Shown: positions 18,528 to 27,245, counted from the stretch's first letter. The stretch: DNA of 64,000 bases from Cytobacillus stercorigallinarum (GCF_014836495.1 NZ_JACSQT010000001.1:372001-436000); one strand, 5' to 3'. Notes: generated from the sequence alone by a model not told the origin. Made by a program: numbers and translations.

Positions 18528-18858
18528 ATAGACTTCGTGAAGTCACGGGATGTTTAAGCATTTACACAAATAAAATCATAAAAATGAATCATGTGATGTC
18601 TTCATATAATCGATTTGACCACCAAAAAAAGATTTCTTATAATGATTCTCACAAAACTCGCCTAATGAAAGTGAGCAAAGGAAATCGGAGTATCCAAAAG
18701 GAAAGCCGAAAAGAGGGGGTAGCATAGGCACAAAACCAATTATCCTAAATAAAAGCTGCCTATATTGTAGTTGCTCAGCACGTATCAAACTTTCCCTTTT
18801 GCAGAATGCATTTGTATCTACTAACAGAGGTAAGATTGTAATGAAGGAGATTATACGG
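18528..18858. other. spacer between sigK and hmoA, no supported gene
   Basis: About 330 bases. A 99-codon frame exists on the minus strand (18576-18875) with an unusual, cysteine- and phenylalanine-rich product and no good binding site; I do not accept it as a gene. The sequence could be an interspersed non-coding element. Confidence 0.4.
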
Positions 18859-18888
18859 TTGACGATGATAATCATTATTGATTAAAAT
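18859..18888 (+). promoter_or_regulatory. hmoA promoter with embedded Fur-like box
   Basis: TTGACG (18859-18864) and TAAAAT (18883-18888) form a promoter with an 18-base spacer. Between them, TGATAATCATTATTG (18866-18880) matches the Bacillus 7-1-7 Fur box TGATAATNATTATCA at 13 of 15 positions. Binding there would block RNA polymerase when iron is sufficient. Confidence 0.72.
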
Positions 18889-18922
18889 GAAGTTATATCA
18901 TTAAGGGTAGAGGTGGATTTAA

Positions 18923-19252
18923 ATGTTCGTTCAAATGAAAAAATTTACTGTAACTGAAGGAAATGCGCATCATCTTGTGGAAAAATTCAGCCAAAAAGGC
19001 ATTATTGATGAACAACCAGGGATTATTGACATTTCAATTATGGTGAAAAAAGTAAGGCGAGGAAATGAAGAAGTTATATTGCAAATCCGTTGGGAATCCG
19101 AACAGGATTGGAAGAACTGGGAGAAGAGCGAAGCGCATATTGCTGGACATAAAGCAAGTAGAGGAAAACCAAAACCGGAATTTATTTTAGAAACTGAAGG
19201 CAGTCTATATCATGTGGAGACAATTAAAACACCTGCAATCGAAGCAAAATAA
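18923..19252 (+). CDS. hmoA: heme-degrading monooxygenase HmoA-like (IsdG family, ABM domain)
   Basis: A 109-residue antibiotic-biosynthesis-monooxygenase-fold protein. IRWESEQDWKNWEKSEAH contains the Asn/Trp/His arrangement used by IsdG-type enzymes. The C-terminal HKASRGKPKPEFILETEG block closely recalls HmoA (YetG) of B. subtilis. Such enzymes open the heme ring with O2 and reductant to free iron, in the cytoplasm. The Fur-like box in its promoter fits an iron-recovery role. ATG 18923 follows GGTAGAGGTGG. Single-gene unit closed by a long terminator. Confidence 0.88.
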   Translation: MFVQMKKFTVTEGNAHHLVEKFSQKGIIDEQPGIIDISIMVKKVRRGNEEVILQIRWESEQDWKNWEKSEAHIAGHKASRGKPKPEFILETEGSLYHVETIKTPAIEAK

Positions 19253-19299
19253 ATTTTTACATTCACATAATTTAGTAAAAGTAAACGCAAAAACACAAA

Positions 19300-19360
19300 G
19301 ATATTCTCCCTTATAAGTAGACAAGTAATAAGCTCGCTACTTATAGGGGAGTATTTTTTA
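19300..19360 (+). terminator. terminator after hmoA
   Basis: Long arms around ATATTCTCCCTTATAAGTAG and CTACTTATAGGGGAGTAT pair with few mismatches, followed by TTTTTTA. Confidence 0.8.
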
Positions 19361-19759
19361 ATCCTGAAATGTTCGTAAAAGTATGAATAATTCGATCCCC
19401 TATACAACTTATCCTTAGGTTTGGGATTTAGAAAGTTTTATTGAAGGAGGTAGTCATATAAATCGTTTCAAAATTACCTAGATCAAATAGATATCTTGAT
19501 GGAAGCATATATTTCATTGGCTAACTAGAGGTTATGCGTAATGACTACTTCTATACGATTGAGGCTTAGCATCTAAAAAAATGATCTTTACTATCTTCGC
19601 AAATTCCTTAGAATGATTCCTTCTATCTATGTAAATCATCTTAAGTTTACTACATATTCCTTCTTTCCTCTTTACAATCATCATTCCATACGATAATTTT
19701 AATAGGCTGGACTGTTAACAAGTGATATAATAGCAGACGGTGAGGTGGGTTTGTTATAC
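19361..19759. other. gene-poor stretch with possible coding remnant
   Basis: GAAGGAGG at 19444 looks like a ribosome binding site. A frame shortly after it reads IVSKLPRSNRYLDGSIYFIG, stop, LEVMRNDYFYTIEA, stop, with no start codon. This may be a decayed gene fragment or chance. Nothing else recognisable. TATAAT at 19726-19731 precedes the small ORF at 19760 but lacks a good -35. Confidence 0.35.
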
Positions 19760-19852
19760 ATGAAAGATAACTCTCGCTTCAATGCAAAAGAAAAAAGCAC
19801 TGTCACAATTGACTTTATTTATGAAAAGAATCAGATGATAGATGAACTTTAA
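19760..19852 (+). CDS. possible 30-residue ORF
   Basis: MKDNSRFNAKEKSTVTIDFI continuing YEKNQMIDEL. GTGAGGTGG lies about 11 bases before the ATG, and a TATAAT about 30 bases earlier. No family is recognised and the product is hydrophilic. It may be a genuine small gene or the start of a decayed one; the surrounding stretch is otherwise non-coding. Confidence 0.3.
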   Translation: MKDNSRFNAKEKSTVTIDFIYEKNQMIDEL

Positions 19853-19956
19853 GAAATGTACTGGTTGTATTAATTAGAGAAACCTAAAATTAAGAGTGAC
19901 ACCTTTGTGTAATAGGTGCTTATTCCTTGGAAATAAAGTATAGAAAGGTGTTAAAG

Positions 19957-20736
19957 ATGAAGCAAGCGATTTATCGAACATTGATTGAATTAACGAATGG
20001 TCGAATGACCTCATCGATTTTATATAAATTTGCGAGATCTAAAATGAGTAGATTTTTAATCAAACCGTTTTCTAAGACGTATCGTATTAATGAAGATGAA
20101 ATTAAAGGCGATTTGGATCAATTTCAGACATTACATGAATTCTTTATACGTCTATTGAAGGAAGATGCCCGGCCTATTCATCAAGGGGAGGATACAATTG
20201 TCAGCCCTGTTGATGCAATGATTGAGGATATAGGTATGGTGGATAGTAAACATGTGATTACTGTGAAGGAGAAAGATTACTCCATTGCGGAAATGCTTGG
20301 TGGGGTTGAAGAAGCGGAGAAATATAAAGGTGGGACGTATATGATTTTCTACTTAAGTCCCAGTCATTATCACCGCATTCACAGTCCCGTTGATGGTCAA
20401 GTAATGAGACAATGGACATTAGGAAAGAAATCTTATCCAGTGAATAAATGGGGTTTAAGTCTTGGAAAAGATACTTTATCTAAAAATTATCGCAAAATAT
20501 CAGAAATTCAATATGACGGTGGCGAATTAGCGATGGTTAAAGTAGGGGCCATGTTTGTCAATTCAATTGAGCGGACGTATCAAAATGACACATTGAAAAA
20601 AGGTGAAGAAGTTGCTTATTTTTCATTTGGCTCGACAGTTATTTTGTTATTTCAGAAAGATGCCTTTCAGTTGGTACCGACTATACAGTTTCCAGCTCCA
20701 ATAAAAGTTGGAGAAGTAATCGGTCATATTGTGTAG
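19957..20736 (+). CDS. psd: phosphatidylserine decarboxylase proenzyme
   Basis: A 259-residue membrane-associated enzyme that converts phosphatidylserine to phosphatidylethanolamine. The self-cleavage site is FGST near the C-terminus (YFSFGSTVILLF), where the serine becomes the pyruvoyl group of the small alpha chain. The conserved histidine block LSPSHYHRIHSPVDG near residue 134 and SPVDAMIEDIG near 79 support the call. ATG 19957 with AGAAAGGTG upstream is chosen over TTG 19927. No pssA gene is adjacent. Transcribed alone, convergent with sda. Confidence 0.95.
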   Translation: MKQAIYRTLIELTNGRMTSSILYKFARSKMSRFLIKPFSKTYRINEDEIKGDLDQFQTLHEFFIRLLKEDARPIHQGEDTIVSPVDAMIEDIGMVDSKHVITVKEKDYSIAEMLGGVEEAEKYKGGTYMIFYLSPSHYHRIHSPVDGQVMRQWTLGKKSYPVNKWGLSLGKDTLSKNYRKISEIQYDGGELAMVKVGAMFVNSIERTYQNDTLKKGEEVAYFSFGSTVILLFQKDAFQLVPTIQFPAPIKVGEVIGHIV

Positions 20737-20778
20737 ACAAAAAGAATAGCCCTACAATTGTGGAGGGCGATGGTTCTG

Positions 20779-20919
20779 CTAGGAAGAAGCTTTTATGCTA
20801 TTTGATAAGGATCTTCTGTGAATTTCGGTTTCGATAAGGCGGATGAAATCCAATGATAATTGAAGTTGGATAGCTTTGTGATAAGATTCTATTAAAAGCT
20901 CATCAGATAACTTTCGCAT
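20779..20919 (-). CDS. sda: sporulation inhibitor Sda
   Basis: A 46-residue protein starting [20 protein letters not shown] and ending [12 protein letters not shown], the helical-hairpin Sda family. In B. subtilis Sda binds the dimerisation domain of histidine kinase KinA (and KinB) and blocks phosphorelay firing when replication initiation or DNA integrity is disturbed; expression rises with active DnaA and with damage. The ATG is preceded by GGAGGTG. The gene lies at its usual place next to yqeG, and four DnaA boxes lie upstream. Confidence 0.93.
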   Translation of the reverse strand: MRKLSDELLIESYHKAIQLQLSLDFIRLIETEIHRRSLSNSIKASS

Positions 20920-21042
20920 GTAGGATCACACCTCCATTACGGCTCATTCATTCTCGTTTATCTAAAGAATAGGGCTATTTAAAAGAAGTTCTTGTTGTTA
21001 CTTCTACCATAGCAGAATGAGTAGAATAGAACAACCGTTCGT

Positions 21043-21141
21043 TTATCCACAGTAAAAGGTGGATAAAGTGTGATTAAACTGTTCATATCTCTGTTCGAGT
21101 AAATAATCTCACAGTGTATAATGTGTATAAAGTTATCCACA
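21043..21141. promoter_or_regulatory. DnaA-box cluster upstream of sda
   Basis: Exact TTATCCACA boxes occur at 21043-21051 and 21133-21141. TTATCCACC occurs on the minus strand at 21058-21066 (one mismatch), and TTATACACA on the minus strand at 21122-21130 (fits TTATNCACA). The cluster lies between divergent sda and yqeG, in keeping with DnaA control of sda in B. subtilis. Confidence 0.88.
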
Positions 21142-21306
21142 AAAATGGTAATGTTGGAATTTGTCGAAAAGTTTTCGTTCTATTTATTCGCTTATTCATT
21201 TTCGAATAAAGAATAATGCTAATTGACCATTTGATTGTGATATGTCATATTAGGTCAGAATAAGATGATAGCTTGAAATAATGAAGAATGAGGTGTTTAA
21301 ACGGTC

Positions 21307-21822
21307 GTGCTAAAGAATTTTCTACCGGATCAACATGTAAAGAATATTTTTGAAATTACGCCAGATATCTTGAAAGAACAAGGGATTAAAGGTATTATTA
21401 CTGATTTAGATAATACGTTAGTGGAATGGGATCGACCTAATGCGACTCCACAATTAATTAATTGGTTTGAACAAATGCGTTTAAGTGATATTAAAGTAAC
21501 GATTGTTTCTAATAATAATGAGAGCAGAGTAAAGACTTTCTCTGATCCTTTAAAAACACCTTTTATATATCAAGCGAGAAAACCGATGGGAAGAGCCTTT
21601 AAACGCGCTTTACTAGAAATGCAGCTTGAAAGGCATGAAGTTGTTGTCGTTGGTGATCAGTTATTAACAGATGTATTAGGTGGAAATAGAAGTGGGTTTA
21701 ACACGATTTTAGTAGTACCTGTCGCAAAAACAGACGGTTTTTTTACGAAAATCAATCGTACGATAGAAAGAAGAATACTCAACTGGTTTAAGAAAAAAGG
21801 TATGATTAATTGGGAGGATTAA
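21307..21822 (+). CDS. yqeG: YqeG family HAD IIIA-type phosphatase
   Basis: A 171-residue HAD-superfamily protein with motif I DLDNTLVEW near residue 36, motif II SNN near 63, and motif III/IV KPMGRAF with VVGDQLLTDVLGGN. This gives the full set for phosphate transfer through the first aspartate. Substrate is unknown. It heads the eight-gene yqeG-yqeM operon, in which several members act in ribosome assembly or nucleotide metabolism. The GTG start at 21307 follows AATGAGGTG at somewhat long spacing. The gene overlaps the yqeH binding site. Confidence 0.92.
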   Translation: MLKNFLPDQHVKNIFEITPDILKEQGIKGIITDLDNTLVEWDRPNATPQLINWFEQMRLSDIKVTIVSNNNESRVKTFSDPLKTPFIYQARKPMGRAFKRALLEMQLERHEVVVVGDQLLTDVLGGNRSGFNTILVVPVAKTDGFFTKINRTIERRILNWFKKKGMINWED

Positions 21823-21824
21823 CT

Positions 21825-22928
21825 TTGAAAGAAGAATACGTTTGTATAGGATGCGGTGTGCATATTCAAACTGAGCATCCGAATGAAATAGGTTATGCGC
21901 CAAATTCAGCATTAAAAAAAGAAGAAATCATTTGTCAGCGTTGTTTTCGTTTGAAACACTATAACGAAGTACAGGATGTCAGTTTAACAGATGACGACTT
22001 TTTAAAAATCCTAAATGGTTTAGGTAATAAAGATGCCTTAATTGTCAAGGTTGTTGATATCTTTGATTTCAATGGCAGTTGGTTGCCTGGTTTACACAGG
22101 TTTGTAGGTAATAATAAAGTGTTATTAGTTGGTAATAAAGTAGATTTATTACCAAAATCGGTGAATCATAAGAAGTTAATGAACTGGATGAAGCAGCAGG
22201 CGAAGGAACTAGGTTTGAAACCTGAAGAGGTCTTTTTAGTGAGTGCTGCGAAAGGTCAGCAAATGAAAGAAATAGCGACAGAGATTGATCGGTATAGAAA
22301 AGGTAAAGACGTATATATTGTCGGTTGTACGAATGTTGGGAAGTCAACATTTGTTAACAGGATAATCAAAGAGGTAACTGGAGAAGGAGATATCATTACT
22401 ACCTCTCATTTTCCAGGCACAACATTAGATATGATTGAAATTCCTTTAGAGGATGGAAAAGCCCTCATCGATACACCAGGAATTATTAATCATCATCAAA
22501 TGGCACATTATATTGATAAGCGTGATTTGAAAATCATTACACCGAAAAAAGAAATAAAGCCGAAAGTATACCAATTAAATGATGGTCAAACCCTTTATTT
22601 TGGTGGATTAAGTCGATTTGATTTTATTCATGGTGACCGGACATCGTTTATTTGTCATTTCTCTAATGAAATCCAGATTCATCGGACAAAATTAGAAAAA
22701 GCGGATGAATTATACGAAAAACATGTTGGAGAAATGTTGACACCACCCCGTAAGGACGAATTAGACGAGTTTCCTGAGCTCATCCGTCATGAATTTACAA
22801 TAAAAGAAGATAAGACAGATATCGTTTATTCAGGCTTAGGCTGGATAACAGTACCTACAGCAGGATGTAAAATAGCTGCATATGTACCTAAGGGCGTTAA
22901 TGTTACACTTAGAAAATCACTGATATAA
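21825..22928 (+). CDS. yqeH: ribosome biogenesis GTPase YqeH
   Basis: A 367-residue circularly permuted GTPase needed for 30S subunit assembly. An N-terminal zinc finger uses CIGCG and CQRC. The G motifs then appear in permuted order: NKVD (G4) and SAAKG (G5) before GCTNVGKST (G1) and DTPG (G3). The C-terminal domain binds RNA. TTG 21825 is used, preceded by GGGAGGA. Very close to yqeG, so probably translated in turn. Length normal. Confidence 0.95.
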   Translation: MKEEYVCIGCGVHIQTEHPNEIGYAPNSALKKEEIICQRCFRLKHYNEVQDVSLTDDDFLKILNGLGNKDALIVKVVDIFDFNGSWLPGLHRFVGNNKVLLVGNKVDLLPKSVNHKKLMNWMKQQAKELGLKPEEVFLVSAAKGQQMKEIATEIDRYRKGKDVYIVGCTNVGKSTFVNRIIKEVTGEGDIITTSHFPGTTLDMIEIPLEDGKALIDTPGIINHHQMAHYIDKRDLKIITPKKEIKPKVYQLNDGQTLYFGGLSRFDFIHGDRTSFICHFSNEIQIHRTKLEKADELYEKHVGEMLTPPRKDELDEFPELIRHEFTIKEDKTDIVYSGLGWITVPTAGCKIAAYVPKGVNVTLRKSLI

Positions 22929-22955
22929 TCCTTATCGTCAAAGGGGAGAAGAAGA

Positions 22956-23801
22956 GTGGAGAAGTTTTATGCAGTAATTGGGGACCCTATTGCACATTCG
23001 ATGTCACCTGTGATGCATAATGATTTATTTCAGTACTACCAAATGGATGCCCATTATTTACCATTTCATATTCAATCGGAAAATCTATCGGATGCAATTA
23101 AGGGTTTAAGGGCATGTGGTGTGGCAGGATTTAATGTGACTGTGCCACATAAAGAGAGTATTATGGCGTATTTAGATGAACTAGATCCTTTAGCAGAAGC
23201 AATTGGGGCAGTAAATACTGTCATTCACAGGGATGGAAAGTTAATTGGCTATAATACGGATGGAACGGGTTTTCTCCGGGGACTGAAAAACCATCAACCA
23301 CAGTTTATAGAAAATAAAATATTAGTGTTAGGTGCAGGTGGAGCTGCTAAAGCTATTGTCTATGCTTTAGCGCAAGCGAGCGTTTCCCACATCACAATTG
23401 CCAATCGCACTGTTGAACGTGCGGTTCAATTGATTGCTGATTGTCCGTATGATGTAGATATGCGAGCATTGACATTGGATGATGCAGCACATAAACTTGA
23501 CGAATATGATTGTATCATTCAAACGACTTCGATCGGAATGTCACCAAGAATGGGAGAAAAACCACTTAATCTTCATCTTATGCGTGAAGACGTCTTTGTT
23601 AGCGATATTATATATAATCCATTTGAAACAGCCTTTTTAGCAGAAGCAAAAGCAAAAGGAGCGCGTGTGCAAAATGGGTTAGATATGTTTGTTTATCAAG
23701 GTGCGTTAGCGTTTGAATTATGGACTTCTCAAATGCCAGACACGGAACGAATGAGAAGAAATGTGGAGCAACAATTAGGAGGAAATTATGTTAACAGGTA
23801 A
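22956..23801 (+). CDS. aroE: shikimate dehydrogenase (NADP+)
   Basis: A 281-residue enzyme reducing 3-dehydroshikimate to shikimate in the aromatic pathway. SMSPVMHN near residue 14 binds shikimate; NVTVPHKE near 63 holds the catalytic lysine; GAGGAAKAIVYAL near 127 and ANRTVERA near 149 bind NADP. The GTG start at 22956 is seven bases after AAGGGGAG. The end overlaps yqeI by 14 bases. Confidence 0.95.
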   Translation: MEKFYAVIGDPIAHSMSPVMHNDLFQYYQMDAHYLPFHIQSENLSDAIKGLRACGVAGFNVTVPHKESIMAYLDELDPLAEAIGAVNTVIHRDGKLIGYNTDGTGFLRGLKNHQPQFIENKILVLGAGGAAKAIVYALAQASVSHITIANRTVERAVQLIADCPYDVDMRALTLDDAAHKLDEYDCIIQTTSIGMSPRMGEKPLNLHLMREDVFVSDIIYNPFETAFLAEAKAKGARVQNGLDMFVYQGALAFELWTSQMPDTERMRRNVEQQLGGNYVNR

Positions 23802-24078
23802 GCAAAAGAGATATTTAAGATCAGAAGCACATCATTTAAACCCGATTTTCCAAGTGGGAAAAGGTGGCGTAAATGATAATATGGTGAAGCAAATAGCAGA
23901 GGCATTAGAAGCAAGAGAACTATTAAAAGTAAGCATTTTACAAAACTGTGATGAAGATAGGGATACTGTAGCCGAATTGTTAAGTAAAGGAACAAAAGCG
24001 GAACTTGTACAGGTAATAGGCAATATGATTGTCCTTTATAAACAATCAAAAGAGAACAAACAAATTAAATTACCTTAA
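23788..24078 (+). CDS. yqeI: ribosome assembly RNA-binding protein YhbY/YqeI (CRM domain)
   Basis: A 96-residue CRM-domain protein: LTGKQKRYLRSEAHHLNPIF at the N-terminus and the GxxG loop as VGKGGVNDNM. CRM proteins bind pre-50S RNA. It starts inside the aroE end behind TTAGGAGG, showing translational coupling. Full length for the family. Confidence 0.94.
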   Translation: MLTGKQKRYLRSEAHHLNPIFQVGKGGVNDNMVKQIAEALEARELLKVSILQNCDEDRDTVAELLSKGTKAELVQVIGNMIVLYKQSKENKQIKLP

Positions 24079-24100
24079 ACGAACCTTTGGGGGGAAAAGG

Positions 24101-24670
24101 ATGAAAAGAATAGGAATCCTAGGAGGTACATTTGATCCTCCTCACTTAGGTCACTTAATTATCGCTAATGAAGTATTACATGCAAAAGCTTTAGACGAAA
24201 TTTGGTTTATGCCGAACCAAGAGCCACCACATAAAGAAAAAAGCTACTTTCTGAGTAATGAAGATAGAATAGCATTATTAAGAAAAGCGGTTAGTGATCA
24301 TCCACAATTTCAAGTGGAATTAGTAGAATTAGAAAGAAAAGGTCCTTCTTATACTGTTGATACGATCAAGATTTTACATGAACGAGAGAAGGATACAAAA
24401 TTTTTCTTTATTATTGGCGCGGACATGGTTGAGTATCTGCATAAATGGCGTGATATAGATTATTTGCTCGATCTAGTCACTTTTGTAGGCGTAAAGCGAC
24501 CAGATTATGAATTAACGACCACATATCCCGTTGATTATGTTGAGATTCCCGAGATTGGTATTTCATCTACTTTGATCAGAGAACGCATGAAAAATGGAAA
24601 GACCATTAAGTATTTAGTGCCAGAAAATGTCCGCACATACATGGAGGAGAATCACCTATATGAATCGTGA
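24101..24670 (+). CDS. nadD: nicotinate-nucleotide adenylyltransferase
   Basis: A 189-residue nucleotidyltransferase that makes deamido-NAD from NaMN and ATP. GGTFDPPHLGHLI is the HxGH-type motif at residues 8-20, ADMVEYLHKW sits mid-protein, and ISSTLIRERM is the C-terminal ISSTxxR motif. ATG 24101 follows GGGGGGAAAAGG; the in-frame start at 24029 would add residues with no homology. Overlaps yqeK by 11 bases. Confidence 0.96.
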   Translation: MKRIGILGGTFDPPHLGHLIIANEVLHAKALDEIWFMPNQEPPHKEKSYFLSNEDRIALLRKAVSDHPQFQVELVELERKGPSYTVDTIKILHEREKDTKFFFIIGADMVEYLHKWRDIDYLLDLVTFVGVKRPDYELTTTYPVDYVEIPEIGISSTLIRERMKNGKTIKYLVPENVRTYMEENHLYES

Positions 24671-25226
24671 ACTGGCATTAGAAATTGTCAAAGAACAATT
24701 AACAGATCATCGTTACCAACATACAATTGGTGTGATGAACAGTGCAATTGAATTGGCGGAAAGATTTGGAGCAGATGTGAAAAAGGCTGAAATGGCCGCC
24801 ATTTTTCATGATTATGCTAAATTTCATCCCAAGGAAGAAATGAAAGCGTGTATCTTAGCACAGGGTATGCCTTCAGATTTACTAGAATACAGTAGTGAGT
24901 TATGGCATGCCCCAGTGGGCGCATATTTGGTCGAAACGAAAGTTGGTATTGCTGACTGTGAAATATTAGAGGCAATACGCTATCATACTTCAGGACGAGC
25001 TAATATGTCATTATTAGAGAAAGTTGTGTATTTAGCGGACTATATTGAGCCGGGTAGGCATTTTCCTGGTGTTGAAGAAGTGAGGGAGCTTGCACAGCAT
25101 GATTTGGATGAAGCATTGATTCAGGCTGTGAAAAACTCTATTCTTTTTCTAATGAAAAAAAATCAATCAGTCTATCCGCTCACATTAACGATGTACAATG
25201 ATTTAGTGATGAATAGAAAGGGTTGA
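24660..25226 (+). CDS. yqeK: HD-domain phosphohydrolase YqeK (symmetrical Ap4A hydrolase)
   Basis: A 188-residue HD-superfamily metal-dependent hydrolase. The histidines appear in RYQHTIGV (near residue 19), HDYAKFH (near 50) and YHTSGRANMSLLEKVVYLADYIEP (near 108). YqeK proteins cleave diadenosine tetraphosphate into two ADP. ATG 24660 is preferred over 24627; the site GGAGGA at 24643 is a little distant, consistent with coupling to nadD. Confidence 0.93.
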   Translation: MNRELALEIVKEQLTDHRYQHTIGVMNSAIELAERFGADVKKAEMAAIFHDYAKFHPKEEMKACILAQGMPSDLLEYSSELWHAPVGAYLVETKVGIADCEILEAIRYHTSGRANMSLLEKVVYLADYIEPGRHFPGVEEVRELAQHDLDEALIQAVKNSILFLMKKNQSVYPLTLTMYNDLVMNRKG

Positions 25227-25230
25227 TGAT

Positions 25231-25587
25231 ATGTCAGAAAAACAATTACTTACAACAGTTGTAAAAGCAGTAGACAGTAAGAGAGCAGAAGATATCGTGG
25301 CACTAAATATGAAAGGAATCTCGTTAATAGCGGATTATTTCGTTATTTGTCACGGGAATTCAGATAAGCAAGTGCAAGCTATTGCTAAAGAAGTAAAAGA
25401 CAAAGCTGAAGAAAACGGCTATGAAGTTAAAAGAATGGAAGGGTTTGAAGAAGCACGCTGGGTTTTAGTTGACTTAGGGGACATTGTTGCACATGTGTTC
25501 CATCGCGATGAAAGAAGTTATTATAACTTGGAACGTCTTTGGGGCGATGCGAAAATAGAAGATATTAAAAGTGAGCTGCAACCATAA
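25231..25587 (+). CDS. rsfS: ribosome silencing factor RsfS
   Basis: A 118-residue protein of the Iojap/RsfS family. Core segments are DIVALNMKGISLIADYFVIC, the GNSDKQVQAIAKEV helix and ARWVLVDLGDIVAHVFHRDERSYYNLERLW. It binds L14 on the 50S subunit and blocks joining with 30S when nutrients fall. Starts five bases after yqeK and overlaps the next start (TAATG). Confidence 0.95.
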   Translation: MSEKQLLTTVVKAVDSKRAEDIVALNMKGISLIADYFVICHGNSDKQVQAIAKEVKDKAEENGYEVKRMEGFEEARWVLVDLGDIVAHVFHRDERSYYNLERLWGDAKIEDIKSELQP

Positions 25588-26336
25588 TGAGTTATCAGCA
25601 ATTTGCATATCTCTATGATGGATTAATGGTAGATGCACCTTATGAAAAATGGGTGTCCATTGTTGCATCACAGTGTGATCTTCATCAATTAAAAGGTAAG
25701 CGTCTCCTTGATCTTGCTTGTGGAACAGGTGAGCTTTCTTTGCGATTGGCTGATAGAGGCTATGAAGTGACTGGAGCTGATTTATCAGATAATATGCTTG
25801 CGGTTGCACAAAGCAAAGCAGCGAACAAAGCGCTATCGATTCAGTTTTTAGAACAGGATATGTCTAGATTAGAAGAGATTGGTGTATATGATGTCATTAC
25901 TATTTTTTGTGACTCATTGAACTATCTCCAATCAGAAGATGAAGTGAAATCTACCTTCTCAGGAGTATATGAACATTTAGCTGATGACGGTTTGTTTATG
26001 TTTGACGTACATACCGTTCATAAAATTGACGATTTGTTTGTTAATCAAACTTTTGCCTTAAATGAAGAAGAAGTAAGTTATATTTGGCAAAGTTATGAAG
26101 GGGAATTCCCACATAGTGTGGAACATGATTTGTCATTCTTCGTCCTAGATGAAAAAATGGGAACATACAAACGATATGATGAATGCCATTTTCAGAGAAC
26201 GTATGATTTCGACGTATATAGGCTTTGGTTGAAAGAGGCGGGTTTTGAAATAACTAGTTTTTTCGTTGATTTTAATGAGAAAAGTACAGAAATAAACGAT
26301 GCTGAAAGATTGTTTTTTATTTGTAAAAAGAAATAA
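25587..26336 (+). CDS. yqeM: class I SAM-dependent methyltransferase YqeM
   Basis: A 249-residue methyltransferase with motif I LLDLACGTGELSLRLA near residues 38-53 and VTGADLSDNML next. Substrate unknown. It is the last gene of the yqeG operon, starting in the overlap TAATG with the rsfS stop and followed by a terminator. The family is conserved in this operon in Bacillaceae. Confidence 0.9.
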   Translation: MSYQQFAYLYDGLMVDAPYEKWVSIVASQCDLHQLKGKRLLDLACGTGELSLRLADRGYEVTGADLSDNMLAVAQSKAANKALSIQFLEQDMSRLEEIGVYDVITIFCDSLNYLQSEDEVKSTFSGVYEHLADDGLFMFDVHTVHKIDDLFVNQTFALNEEEVSYIWQSYEGEFPHSVEHDLSFFVLDEKMGTYKRYDECHFQRTYDFDVYRLWLKEAGFEITSFFVDFNEKSTEINDAERLFFICKKK

Positions 26337-26353
26337 TCTAATATAAACAAAGA

Positions 26354-26388
26354 AAAGTCCCGGAAAAAATTCCGAGACTCTTTTTTTG
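26354..26388 (+). terminator. terminator after yqeM (convergent with comER)
   Basis: AAGTCCCGGAA / TTCCGAGACT arms with one mismatch, AAAA loop and eight T's. Confidence 0.82.
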
Positions 26389-26420
26389 TTAGAAGGGTTT
26401 TGGCATTTTTTATCGAACTA

Positions 26421-27245
26421 TTAAATAGTTGTATATTGCGTTTTAACCAGGTTTATATCCTCAGCAAACTTTGAATGAGTCGCTTGAAACAAGTGTTCAA
26501 ACATATCTCCTATCTCTTTTTCAAGCACCTTTATACCTTCACCGGTCACTCCGCCCTTTACACACACCTTTTCTTGTAAAGTTGGTAATGTATAATGTCC
26601 TTGGCGCAACAATTCTCCTAATCCTATCAGCATTTCACTAGCTAATTTTGTGGCAGTATCATTATCTATCTTTGTTTCCTTAACGGCGGCATCTATAAAT
26701 CGCTGTGTTAAGTAACTAAAAAATGCGGGACCACAGCTAACGATATCTGAAGCCACTCTTGTGATTTTTTCCTCAATAATGGTAGGGACAGAAATTTGTT
26801 CGAATAACCATTGAATACTTTCCTGCCACTCTTTTGAGCAATGATCTCCGTATGTGACTAGGGAGACACCAGCTAATGCTCGGTTCGTGATGCTCGGAAT
26901 GACTCTTGCACTGGAACAGTACAAGACAGACTCTAATTGATTTACCGCAATAGGACTTGTAATAGAGATGACGCATTTATCTCTATTTAGATTCGGTTGA
27001 ATGGTTTGAATGACTTCGTAAACATCATGTGGTTTGACACAAACGAAAATAAGTGAAGACATCTTAGCAGTTGTCAGTGCGTCTCGTGCCACATTGATAG
27101 TTGGATTTGCTTCTTTTATCTCCAATGATTTTGCAATGGTACGGTTTGTAATGGTAATGGAAGAAGGGGAAACAGCTTTGCTATCAAGCAAGGCTTCTGT
27201 CAAAATTCTCCCCATATTGCCTGTGCCAATTATACCGATATTCAA
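26421..27245 (-). CDS. comER: late competence protein ComER (pyrroline-5-carboxylate reductase-like)
   Basis: A 274-residue NAD(P)-binding protein of the ProC family. It starts MNIGIIGTGNMGRILTEALL, and the C-terminal ProC signature appears as KVCVKGGVTGEGIKVLE. In B. subtilis comER is divergent from comEA and dispensable for transformation; its substrate is not certain. The TTG at 27245 follows AAGGAGGG and gives the expected N-terminus. The upstream ATG at 27269 would lie before the binding site. Same divergent arrangement with comEA here. Confidence 0.9.
   Translation of the reverse strand: MNIGIIGTGNMGRILTEALLDSKAVSPSSITITNRTIAKSLEIKEANPTINVARDALTTAKMSSLIFVCVKPHDVYEVIQTIQPNLNRDKCVISITSPIAVNQLESVLYCSSARVIPSITNRALAGVSLVTYGDHCSKEWQESIQWLFEQISVPTIIEEKITRVASDIVSCGPAFFSYLTQRFIDAAVKETKIDNDTATKLASEMLIGLGELLRQGHYTLPTLQEKVCVKGGVTGEGIKVLEKEIGDMFEHLFQATHSKFAEDINLVKTQYTTI

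Noticed and set aside
18576-18875. Minus-strand 99-codon frame between sigK and hmoA
   Set aside because: No ribosome binding site, odd composition and overlap with the hmoA promoter and Fur-like box; kept only as a possible interspersed element to be searched for in the whole genome.
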